Part shown: in pieces, positions 26,453 through 33,918 of the stretch
Layout of the letters: each line of letters begins with the position of its first letter
Position numbering within the stretch: position 1 is the stretch's first letter
Assembly: GCA_038320345.1 (NCBI GenBank)
Contig: JBBQED010000011.1
Location: 48,817 to 112,816, forward strand
Source of the DNA: JBBQED01 sp038320345
GTDB taxonomy: Bacteria > Bacteroidota > Bacteroidia > AKYH767-A > OLB10
Direction of reading: 5' to 3'
Length of the DNA: 64,000 nt
Program-made: the position numbers and the translations under genes
The notes under the pieces: generated by a model
Database searches by the model: none
What the model was told of the DNA's origin: nothing
What the model saw: only the letters and a program-made list of their open reading frames with translations

Positions 26453-26469
26453 TTTTAGACGGTCTAAAA
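26453..26469. repeat. Perfect 17-bp palindrome between small RNA copies C and D
   Basis: TTTTAGAC, one base, GTCTAAAA. It has no T tract on either side, so it looks more like a protein-binding site than a terminator. The surrounding spacer (26330-26560) is very AT-rich and otherwise holds nothing I can name. Confidence 0.4.
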
Positions 26470-26561
26470 GGTTAAATTTTGAAATAAGTATTTGATAATC
26501 AATTGGTAATTTAAATTTAAAAAAATTAGAATACTATTGGTGAAAGCAATTCAAGAAAGTC

Positions 26562-26653
26562 TTTAAACTACCAAGGTCCCGCTTGTAGGCGGGACCCGGC
26601 TGACACAGAAAAGCCAAAACAATTTTTACTATTTGAACAACAAAACCCTTTAC
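26562..26653 (-). ncRNA. Candidate small RNA, copy D
   Basis: Predicted RNA of about 92 nt starting near 26653 with GTAAAGGGTTTTGTTGTTC, the TTGGCTTTTCTGTGTC block, and a terminal 8-bp hairpin (GGTCCCGC / GCGGGACC, 26575-26596) followed by TTGGTAGTTT. GGCT ... AGCC around the GTGTC segment may form a small second hairpin. Copy D and copy A share almost the whole core, so they may be the most recent duplicates. It is the copy nearest the 69-aa gene, which is in the same orientation and ends in its own terminator. Confidence 0.66.
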
Positions 26654-26659
26654 TGATTA

Positions 26660-26697
26660 CAAAACTATGTGGCTTGCACCAAGGCAACAAGGACAAA
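26660..26697 (-). promoter_or_regulatory. Promoter of small RNA copy D
   Basis: Minus strand TTG (26690-26688), 20 nt, TAGTTTTG (26667-26660), preceded by TTTGTCC. Spacing fits the Bacteroidota consensus. Confidence 0.68.
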
Positions 26698-26734
26698 GAA
26701 AGGTGTGGAGGACAGGTTAAACTGTCATAGAAAT

Positions 26735-26773
26735 GGCTTAAAAAAACAAAACCAGCTATTAAATAGCTGGTTT
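26735..26773 (-). terminator. Terminator of the 69-aa gene
   Basis: A 12-base inverted repeat (AAACCAGCTATT / AATAGCTGGTTT; the innermost pairs must open to form the loop) is followed on the minus strand by a T-rich tract (TTGTTTTTTT). It lies about 50 nt past the stop at 26822. Confidence 0.85.
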
Positions 26774-26821
26774 CATGTAACTTATATTTTTACGAATATT
26801 TTGTATTCGGACAACGAGTGA

Positions 26822-27031
26822 TTATCTTCGAACTAGAGAATAATTCCCATTCTCATCTTGAATCAAATAATAAACTTGAGTTGGAGTAGGAGGTTTAGAA
26901 CCAACACCTATTGTAGTGCCAATACCATAAGATTCGCCTGTAGCTTGATTAATTACCTGAATATAATTACCTGAATCCGGGCTTACCTGAATTCCCAATG
27001 ATAAGAGTAAGGATATAATTATTTGTAACAT
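26822..27031 (-). CDS. Small exported protein (69 aa), unknown function
   Basis: A 69-residue protein with an N-terminal hydrophobic stretch (MLQIIISLLLSLGIQVSPDS) that could be a short signal or anchor, then a polar part (NQATGESYGIGTTIGVGSKP and QVYYLIQDENGNYSLVRR). I do not recognise it. It is likely real despite its size: a full promoter (TTG, 19 nt, TAAATTTG) lies 24 nt upstream and a strong terminator follows. It is divergent from the 508-aa gene and directly precedes the small RNA array in the same direction. Confidence 0.68.
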   Translation of the reverse strand: MLQIIISLLLSLGIQVSPDSGNYIQVINQATGESYGIGTTIGVGSKPPTPTQVYYLIQDENGNYSLVRR

Positions 27032-27054
27032 CGGTATTTACATATTTTGCAAGT

Positions 27055-27084
27055 CAAATTTAGTGAAAAATAATTAAAAAACAA
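27055..27084 (-). promoter_or_regulatory. Consensus promoter of the 69-aa gene
   Basis: Minus strand TTG (27084-27082), 19 nt, TAAATTTG (27062-27055). One of the best matches to the Bacteroidota consensus in the window. Confidence 0.7.
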
Positions 27085-27088
27085 GGAT

Positions 27089-28615
27089 ATGAGCACTTTA
27101 ATACTAGTACATAACTTTTTTGATAGGCTTTTATCATACGAAAAGAAAACTTTAAAAAGATTTATTTCACTTCATGAAAATGAATCCACGAATAAAGCAC
27201 TAGAATTGTTTAACATGTTAGAAAGTGCAAAGACTATCAATGAAGAACAATTTATCAAAGTAATTTATGAGGAAGTTAATGCTAGTACTAAAGAATCTTT
27301 TCGAAAGCTTGTGGAAAGATTTCGTGAAAAAATGTACGAATCAAATGGACTTGATATTAATATCTATAATAAGAAATTTGCATCACCATTTTATGCTGGT
27401 ATTATGGAAGTTAAAAAGTTAGTTCCTCTAGTTTACCATGTTATCTCAAGAGGGGTGCCTATAGATGAAATTAACAGATTGCTAAATAGAGGAATTTATT
27501 TGTCTAACAAATTTGAGTTTTATGACGAAAATGTAATATTTTTAAAACTAAAACTACAGTTGTTAGGCTATCATACTGGATTTAAAAAGCAAGCTAAAAT
27601 TTTTGAAGAAATTGAATATGCAGAAGAAAAAAGGAAGGTTTTGTTTCAATCTAGAACTTTATATTATCATTATATATGTGATTTGCAATTTAAATCTTCT
27701 GATGACCTGAGAATTCGAGATGATATAAAAAAAGCAAGTGAGGAAGTTAGGGTAATATATGATAAGTTTAATTTATGGAACATATATTACGATTGGGCTT
27801 GTCTAAATTTGCAAGTATGCCATTTTGAATTGAATTATAGTGGAGCGGTAGTGTTATTAGATGAATTGATTGAAACTTGTTTTAAGGTTCCCGCATTGTA
27901 TCAGTTTCATAAGATTGCAGATTGTTATTATAACCTTTGTCATTGTTTAACTTATCTGTTTAAATTTGAAGATGCTTCTGAAAAGTTATTAAAGGCACAA
28001 GAGTTTTCTCCAGTAAATGTAAGTACCCAAAATTATTATAAGCAAGCTAGAGTGATTTTATTGATTTACATGACAAAGTATAATGATGCAAAAGAGTTGT
28101 TAAATAATATTTTGAGTTCGGGACCATCAGGTAATGCACCACAAGAATTTAGTAGGAGAAACTATTTGTATTCTATTCTCCACTTTTTAACGGGAGACTA
28201 CAAACAATCCTTCCGTCTTTTGCAGGAGACTCGGGAGATTGAGGATGATAAGGAGGGATGGAATATTGGGATCCGTTTATTGCAAATTTTTTTGACACTA
28301 GAGACCGAGAAGGTAGATTTAGCGGATCAACGTATTGAGAGTTTAAGAAAGCATATCGAACGAACCGCAAAAATGAAGAGTGTAAGGAAGCGGGATGTGA
28401 TTATTTTCCGGATTTTGACCCATCTTTCCCGCTCTGGATTCGATTTCAAAGATATTTGGGATGAAAGAAAGAAGGACTTTACTTTATTGAGATCCGATGA
28501 CCCTGACTACCGCTGGATTCCGAGGAGCCATGAACTGATCATTTTCGATCAATGGTTTGAGTCGAAAGTAAAAGGGGAGACTTATATTCCGGTATTTCCG
28601 GCACCTGTTCATTAA
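27089..28615 (+). CDS. Helical-repeat protein of unknown function (508 aa)
   Basis: A 508-residue soluble protein, almost entirely alpha-helical, with TPR-like helix pairs (for example FHKIADCYYNLCHCLTYLFK). The N-terminal pattern, short helices around LSYEKKTLKRF and later FRKLVERFREKMYES, recalls a Bacteroidota-restricted family of about 500 residues that often occurs in several copies; function unknown. No signal peptide or catalytic motif is seen. The first about 1.05 kb is very AT-rich, while the last about 450 bp (from roughly 28170) has more GC and codon use like the host, as if two segments had been joined. It is divergent from the 69-aa gene, with a 57-bp spacer. Confidence 0.75.
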   Translation: MSTLILVHNFFDRLLSYEKKTLKRFISLHENESTNKALELFNMLESAKTINEEQFIKVIYEEVNASTKESFRKLVERFREKMYESNGLDINIYNKKFASPFYAGIMEVKKLVPLVYHVISRGVPIDEINRLLNRGIYLSNKFEFYDENVIFLKLKLQLLGYHTGFKKQAKIFEEIEYAEEKRKVLFQSRTLYYHYICDLQFKSSDDLRIRDDIKKASEEVRVIYDKFNLWNIYYDWACLNLQVCHFELNYSGAVVLLDELIETCFKVPALYQFHKIADCYYNLCHCLTYLFKFEDASEKLLKAQEFSPVNVSTQNYYKQARVILLIYMTKYNDAKELLNNILSSGPSGNAPQEFSRRNYLYSILHFLTGDYKQSFRLLQETREIEDDKEGWNIGIRLLQIFLTLETEKVDLADQRIESLRKHIERTAKMKSVRKRDVIIFRILTHLSRSGFDFKDIWDERKKDFTLLRSDDPDYRWIPRSHELIIFDQWFESKVKGETYIPVFPAPVH

Positions 28616-28690
28616 ATATTGATTATGTGGAGATGATTGTTAGGTATTTCCATTGTTCTCGCTTACTTTAGTGTCTCTAAAACCAAACCG

Positions 28691-31600
28691 ATGAAGTCAA
28701 CTTCTACATTCCGGAATATCCTAAAAGGGTTTACGCTCCTAATTGCATTATTTTGTTGTGGCTTATTGCAAGCTAAAGAGTGGGTTCCGATTCTCGGTGC
28801 TGGATCATTCCCACAGAAAGTTCAACTCATTAGTTCGGATGCAGGTTCTACTGTTTTGTCATTTCATGTTGACGGATTTTATAAAACGCAAGTTGCATTT
28901 CCTTCGGGTGATGCTTATGTAATTTCAGTTCCGGAAGGAACGCCACAACTTGTTGCAGGTGCTCCCGACTTACCAAAGCTCACAGCTTCGCTTGCAATTC
29001 CTGATGCTGGCGAAATGCAAATTACAATTTTGAGTTCTTCTTATGTAGATTATCCGGATTTATTCATCGCTCCTTCTAAAGGAAATTTGTACCGTGATAT
29101 CAATCCTTCGGATATCCAATACCGTTATGGCGCATCATATACGCAAAATGCATTCTGGCCTTCAGATAATGCGTCCCTTCGTACACCATTTATCGTTCGC
29201 GATTTCCGTGGTCAGACAGTTGTTGTAAATCCTTTTCAATATAATCCCATCACTAAAGTATTACGCGTTTATACAGAGATTAAAGTTCAGGTTACTCCAT
29301 TACCGGGAGTGAAAGGGCAGAATGAATTAGTGAGAACGAAACCTGTTACAAATGTAGATCCTGAATTTGCGCAGATCTATACTCATCTTTTTAAAAATGC
29401 GCCCACCATTCAATATACTTCACTTCCTGAAGAAGGTAATCTGTTGATCATTTGTCATGATGCATGGATGCCTGAAATGCAAGCGCTAGTTGATTGGAAG
29501 ATTCGTAAGGGAATTCATACTGAAATGGTGAATGTACTTACGGCTGGCGGATCTGCTTCTGCAATTCAAGCCTATATCGCCAATTATTACGCTACTAACG
29601 GTCTTACCTATGTGCTTTTAGTAGGAGATGCAGCTCAGGTTCCTAGTTTATATGCACAAGGCGGTGCCTCCGATCCGAGTTATGGATATATTCTTGGGAA
29701 TGATTCCTACGCGGAAGTTATGGTAGGACGATTCTCTGCTGAATCTGCAGATGATGTAACGACGCAAGTTCAGCGTGTATTGAATTATGAAATGACTCCA
29801 GATCCTGGGGCAACATGGCTCGGCAATGGAGTAGTGATAGGCAGTAATCAAGGGCCTGGTGATGATAATGAAATGGATTGGGAACATGAATTTAATATCA
29901 GAACCGATTTGATGGGCTTTACTTATACCAATGTTTCCGAACTGTATGATGGAACACATGTAGGCACTTCCGATGCTGCAGGAGATCCAGCTGCTGGAGA
30001 TCTATTTAGTTTATTTCAAAGTGGAATCGGCATTATGACTTATACTGGTCATGGTTCTAGTCAGTCTTGTGGTACGACAGGACTTTCCGTTTCCGATGTT
30101 CAAAACATGACGAACACGAACATGCTTCCATTTATATGGTCAGTAGCTTGTGTAAATGGTCAATTTGATATGGCAGGTGGTCCTTGTTTCGCTGAAGAAT
30201 TTTTAAGAGCGCAAGTAGGTGGCCAACCAACAGGAGCAGTTGCAACGTTTATGTCTACTATCAATCAAAGTTGGAATCCTCCTATGGATGGACAAGATGA
30301 GATGGTGGATCTATTAGTTGGAACCGCAGTGAATGGAGCCAAAAGAACTTTCGGAGGTTTATCCGTAAATGGATGTATGCATATGAATGATCAGTATGCG
30401 GCTGCCGGTGCTGAAATGACAGATACTTGGCATTGCTTCGGTGATCCTACTTTAAATGTTAGAACATCCACTCCACAAGCAATGGTGGTTTCACATCCGG
30501 GAGTATTACCGATCGGTTCTTCTACGCTAACGGTGAACTGCAGTTTTGATGGTGCGCTGGTTGCACTGAGTATGAATGGAGATGTGATCTCAACTGCATT
30601 AGTTAGCAATGGTATTGCTTTGTTTAACTTTAGTGCATTGTCAACTGTTGATACCCTCTTTGTAACGGCAACTGGATTTAACCAGATTCCTTATCTCGGT
30701 GAGATTGCCATAATTCCAGCAAATGGTCCTTATGTAATTTATCAATCGAATAGTAGTCATGATACACAAGGTAATCAAAATGGAATCATTGAATATGCGG
30801 AAACCATCGATGTAGATCTAACGTTGATGAATATGGGTAATGCCATTGCAACTAACGTTTCAGCAACATTAACTACTACTGATCTTTATGTAACTATTTT
30901 AAATGGAACTTCAAACTGGGGATCACTTTCGAGTAATGCAACTGCTGCAGTGAATTCAGCTTTCAGCTATACGATCGCTAATAATATCCCTGATCAACAT
31001 GTGATTTATTTTACGATTACGATCACGGATGGAAACGGAAATAGCTGGGTATCTACTTTCACACAAGTTGTAAATGCTCCTGCATTGGATGGTGGCATTT
31101 TAAGTGTTGATGATTCAGCAGGAGGAGATGGAGATGGATTTCTGGAACCGGGTGAGACAGCAGTGCTGACCATTCGTTGTTTGAATAACGGACATAGTGA
31201 TGCCTTGCTAACGACTGCTTTATTGAATTCTACCGATCCCTTAGTAAATGTAATCAACGGTACTGCTAATCCCGGTACGATCGCATTCCAGAACTATGTA
31301 GATGCGCAGTTTACGGTAAGTCTAAGTCCGAATATCACTTTCGGAACATCATTTACGTTAGATCTTAATCTGAATGCTGGTGCTTATACTGGGTTGAAGT
31401 ATTATCCTTTGTCAGCAGGAATTATCGTAGAAGATTTTGAAACCAATGATTTCAGTAAATTTAATTGGTCATCTTCCGGGTCTTTGCCATGGCTCACCAC
31501 CTCCGATTTGCCTTTTGAAGGTTTATATTGTGCGGTAAGTGGTGATATCAACGATAGCCAAACTAGTGAGTTGCTCCTTTCAATAAATGCAATGGCAGAT

Positions 31601-32122
31601 GATTCAGTGACGTACTGGTATAAAGTTTCTAGTGAACAAGGATGGGATTTCTTTAGGACTTATCTCGACGGAAATCAAGTTACTGAGTTTAGTGGTACTA
31701 TTCCGTGGTCATATACTGGATTTTCTGTAACAAGTGGAATTCATACGGTCCGCTTTAGTTATGAAAAAGATAATGTCTACAGCTCAGGACTAGATGCAGC
31801 TTGGTTGGATAATATTCGTTTTCCTGCTGGAACTACTATCACAGCCGTACAAAATATTACTACTACTAATGGAATTGCAGTGTATCCAAATCCAGCTGCT
31901 GACTGGGTGAGTATCGATTTCAAGAAAGAACAAGGAGTGAATTCACGTATTGCTATGATCGATCTCAGTGGTCGCGTGGTATTACAATCTCCAATTGAAA
32001 ATCTTTCTGGAAATAAGTCGCATTGTACTTTTAATGTTAGTGAGTTGAGTGCTGGAATTTATTTTCTGAAAATTGAAAATGCTGGAAGCGTTCTGACCTA
32101 CAAAATAAGCATCGTACATTAG
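28691..32122 (+). CDS. Gingipain-like cysteine protease (peptidase C25) with T9SS sorting domain
   Basis: Large secreted protease. From the ATG at 28691 it has 1143 residues; the frame is open to a TTG at 28637, but the later start gives a clear signal peptide (MKSTSTFRNILKGF plus hydrophobic core, cleavage near LLQAK). After a propeptide, the C25 domain shows the catalytic pair: His about 454 in MTYTGHGSS and Cys about 487 in WSVACVNGQ. CARDB/Ig-like modules follow (NSSHDTQGNQNGIIEYAE..., GGDGDGFLEPGE), then a jelly-roll-like segment, and a T9SS type A sorting domain at the end (VYPNPAADWVSIDF ... GIYFLKIEN). It is expected at the cell surface or outside. Confidence 0.92.
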   Translation: MKSTSTFRNILKGFTLLIALFCCGLLQAKEWVPILGAGSFPQKVQLISSDAGSTVLSFHVDGFYKTQVAFPSGDAYVISVPEGTPQLVAGAPDLPKLTASLAIPDAGEMQITILSSSYVDYPDLFIAPSKGNLYRDINPSDIQYRYGASYTQNAFWPSDNASLRTPFIVRDFRGQTVVVNPFQYNPITKVLRVYTEIKVQVTPLPGVKGQNELVRTKPVTNVDPEFAQIYTHLFKNAPTIQYTSLPEEGNLLIICHDAWMPEMQALVDWKIRKGIHTEMVNVLTAGGSASAIQAYIANYYATNGLTYVLLVGDAAQVPSLYAQGGASDPSYGYILGNDSYAEVMVGRFSAESADDVTTQVQRVLNYEMTPDPGATWLGNGVVIGSNQGPGDDNEMDWEHEFNIRTDLMGFTYTNVSELYDGTHVGTSDAAGDPAAGDLFSLFQSGIGIMTYTGHGSSQSCGTTGLSVSDVQNMTNTNMLPFIWSVACVNGQFDMAGGPCFAEEFLRAQVGGQPTGAVATFMSTINQSWNPPMDGQDEMVDLLVGTAVNGAKRTFGGLSVNGCMHMNDQYAAAGAEMTDTWHCFGDPTLNVRTSTPQAMVVSHPGVLPIGSSTLTVNCSFDGALVALSMNGDVISTALVSNGIALFNFSALSTVDTLFVTATGFNQIPYLGEIAIIPANGPYVIYQSNSSHDTQGNQNGIIEYAETIDVDLTLMNMGNAIATNVSATLTTTDLYVTILNGTSNWGSLSSNATAAVNSAFSYTIANNIPDQHVIYFTITITDGNGNSWVSTFTQVVNAPALDGGILSVDDSAGGDGDGFLEPGETAVLTIRCLNNGHSDALLTTALLNSTDPLVNVINGTANPGTIAFQNYVDAQFTVSLSPNITFGTSFTLDLNLNAGAYTGLKYYPLSAGIIVEDFETNDFSKFNWSSSGSLPWLTTSDLPFEGLYCAVSGDINDSQTSELLLSINAMADDSVTYWYKVSSEQGWDFFRTYLDGNQVTEFSGTIPWSYTGFSVTSGIHTVRFSYEKDNVYSSGLDAAWLDNIRFPAGTTITAVQNITTTNGIAVYPNPAADWVSIDFKKEQGVNSRIAMIDLSGRVVLQSPIENLSGNKSHCTFNVSELSAGIYFLKIENAGSVLTYKISIVH

Positions 32123-32147
32123 GCATTAAGCCATCATTAAAATAAGT

Positions 32148-32192
32148 ATGCGAAGCAGAAAGGTCCATTCGACTTTTTGCTTCGCATTTTTA
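32148..32192 (+). terminator. Terminator after the C25 protease
   Basis: A long stem (ATGCGAAGCA / TGCTTCGCAT, extended inward by GAAAG / CTTTT) followed by five T, 26 nt past the stop. Confidence 0.88.
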
Positions 32193-32308
32193 ATTGTGGG
32201 GTGATGGATTTTCATGCGCTAAATTGAACACCAAAAACGAAGATTAATATTTCATCAATCGATAAATAAATGTTGTCGTTTAAATTTAGAGTGGCTCATT
32301 AATAAGAA

Positions 32309-32337
32309 ATGGTCGCTTCTTCTGAAGAAGCGACCAT
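32309..32337. repeat. 29-bp perfect palindrome in a 529-bp gene-free spacer
   Basis: Two 14-base arms (ATGGTCGCTTCTTC and its complement) around one base. Neither side has a T tract long enough for a standard terminator. Read on the plus strand it also encodes an 11-codon frame (ATG to TAA at 32344) with no visible ribosome-binding context. The rest of 32193-32584 is AT-rich and holds no gene that I can support. Confidence 0.6.
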
Positions 32338-32584
32338 GGGTTAAACAGGGCAAGAAGTTTTTTTATGCCATAAGCAGATTAAATTAAAAAAAATTAAAAT
32401 AATTAGTGATGAGTTAGTGGATAATTTTTTTAAATCGATTGTTGTTTAGTTTTTAGAATGTAGATTTTTTTTAGTTTTAGTAAATATCGATGCTGCATCT
32501 AAAAAGAGCTCTATTATTTGGTGAACTTGAAAAATGAATGGGTAAAAACTGCAAAGCAATTCACTAAAACATAAATCTTATTTT

Positions 32585-32625
32585 TTGAAAAAGTAAAACC
32601 TCCCCAGAAATCCCAAGAAGGTTTT
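32585..32625 (-). terminator. Terminator after the gene ending at 32652
   Basis: On the minus strand AAAACCT ... AGGTTTT with extra G-U pairs inside, followed by ACTTTTT. It lies about 27 nt past the stop. Confidence 0.65.
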
Positions 32626-32651
32626 ATAAAGACGTTTAAATTAGGGAGATC

Positions 32652-33197
32652 TTAATTTTCTTTGCCCCTTTTTTCACCGCTGAAATGATCTTCCGTATTT
32701 TTGAAGAGTGCATTGAATGTGGTCAAACTTCCATAAATACGGGTGAGGTATTGCTGTAAATTAATTTTATCTTCTTCGGTAAGTGTATCATGCGCATTAA
32801 TCCTTTGCTCCATCACTCTTAGTCGATCGCGGATCATGATAATTTTATTGAAGAATACATCGATCGGAATTTCCTTAGCTTGCATATTCGCATTGCCGGG
32901 GTAAAGGACGATTTTTCCACCTACCCATTTTGTTCCAAGAGGAATTACTTCTTGGATATCTGAATATTTTTTCAGAATTCCGATCAAGCTTCTTTCTATA
33001 TCAGCCATGCTTATTAGATCGGTGTCAGGTTCAGCAGCTTCCACAACTTCCATGCTTATGTAATTTTTGGAAATCTCAATTTTTCCTTTCTCCATGAAAA
33101 CTACGGTGTAGGTTTTCGCTTTCACATTAATGATCACGCCAACTCCGAATTCAGCATGGCGGATGCGGGAACCAATTCCCAGTTCGCCTTCGTTCAT
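32652..33197 (-). CDS. Protein with N-terminal CarD/UvrD-tail-like SH3 domain, unknown function
   Basis: A 181-residue cytoplasmic protein. The first about 50 residues (IGSRIRHAEFGVGVIINVKAK ... VFMEKGKIEIS, in part) match the small beta domain found at the ends of UvrD/PcrA helicases and in CarD-like proteins, which bind RNA polymerase. The rest is helical, with a coiled-coil-prone segment (KIIMIRDRLRVMEQRI) and a charged tail. It may be a polymerase-associated protein; this is an inference. Single gene with a TAGCTTTG box about 36 nt upstream and a terminator downstream. Confidence 0.7.
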   Translation of the reverse strand: MNEGELGIGSRIRHAEFGVGVIINVKAKTYTVVFMEKGKIEISKNYISMEVVEAAEPDTDLISMADIERSLIGILKKYSDIQEVIPLGTKWVGGKIVLYPGNANMQAKEIPIDVFFNKIIMIRDRLRVMEQRINAHDTLTEEDKINLQQYLTRIYGSLTTFNALFKNTEDHFSGEKRGKEN

Positions 33198-33232
33198 ATC
33201 AATGATTTTTAGTTTTTCTATTATTTATACAG

Positions 33233-33240
33233 CAAAGCTA
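33233..33240 (-). promoter_or_regulatory. -7 box (TAGCTTTG) for the gene at 33197
   Basis: Perfect TAnnTTTG on the minus strand, about 36 nt before the start codon; it lies only 21 nt from the divergent box of the YciO-like gene, so the two promoters overlap. Confidence 0.45.
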
Positions 33241-33261
33241 AAATTTCGGATCGAACAATCT

Positions 33262-33269
33262 TATCTTTG
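33262..33269 (+). promoter_or_regulatory. -7 box (TATCTTTG) abutting the YciO-like start
   Basis: Perfect TAnnTTTG ending 4 nt before the ATG at 33274, implying a leaderless or nearly leaderless transcript. The upstream TTG is not clear. Confidence 0.45.
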
Positions 33270-33273
33270 ATCC

Positions 33274-33894
33274 ATGTTGATCAGTATACATCCCGACAAT
33301 CCAGATTCCCGTAAGGTGCGTCAGGTAGTGGATATTTTAAAAGATGGGGGAGTAGTGATCTTACCTACGGATACGGTCTATGCGTTCTGTTGTGATTTGT
33401 ATCATTACAAGGCATTTGAAAGGATCTGCCTGATCAAAGGCATCAAACCCGAGAAGGCTAACTTTTCTCTCCTCTGTCGCGATCTCAGTAATATTTCAAA
33501 CTTTACTAAACCTTTCGACCGTAGCATTTACAAATTACTCAATCGTGCTTTTCCCGGTGCCTATACCTTTATCCTCGAAGCAAGTAGTGAAGTTCCTTCC
33601 ATGTTCCGTAGTCGAAAGAAAACAATTGGATTACGGATTCCTGACCATAAAATTATTCAGGATGTGATCGATTTGTTGGGACATCCGTTAGTTGTAACGT
33701 CTATTAAAGCACCCGATGATATTCTCGGATATCCCACCGACGCTTCCGAAATTCACGAAACCTATGGAAATATTACCGACCTCGTTGTGGATGGGGGTGA
33801 AGGTCATATTTTAGCCAGTACAGTTATTGATCTTACCAGTGGTGTTCCTGAGTTGATAAGGGAAGGAGCAGGGTCGCTCGAGATATTAAATTAA
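33274..33894 (+). CDS. Sua5/YciO/YrdC family threonylcarbamoyladenylate synthase-like protein
   Basis: A 206-residue protein of the YrdC fold; members make threonylcarbamoyl-AMP for t6A modification of tRNA. Seen: GGVVILPTDTVYAFCCD near the N terminus, the K-R-P-x-x-x-P-like nucleotide loop as IKPEKANFSLLC, FPGAYTFILEAS and KKTIGLRIPDH. The loop and overall length place it closer to YciO than to TsaC, so activity in t6A synthesis is not certain. Single gene, convergent with the NAD(P)HX repair gene 24 nt away. Confidence 0.88.
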   Translation: MLISIHPDNPDSRKVRQVVDILKDGGVVILPTDTVYAFCCDLYHYKAFERICLIKGIKPEKANFSLLCRDLSNISNFTKPFDRSIYKLLNRAFPGAYTFILEASSEVPSMFRSRKKTIGLRIPDHKIIQDVIDLLGHPLVVTSIKAPDDILGYPTDASEIHETYGNITDLVVDGGEGHILASTVIDLTSGVPELIREGAGSLEILN

Positions 33895-33918
33895 TACCTC
33901 AACATTACCCGATAAACG

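Noticed and set aside
25560..26700. Integron attC sites or retron RNA for the four repeated elements
   Set aside because: No paired RYYYAAC/GTTRRRY boxes, no cassette ORFs, no integrase or reverse transcriptase nearby; the conserved parts fit promoter boxes much better.
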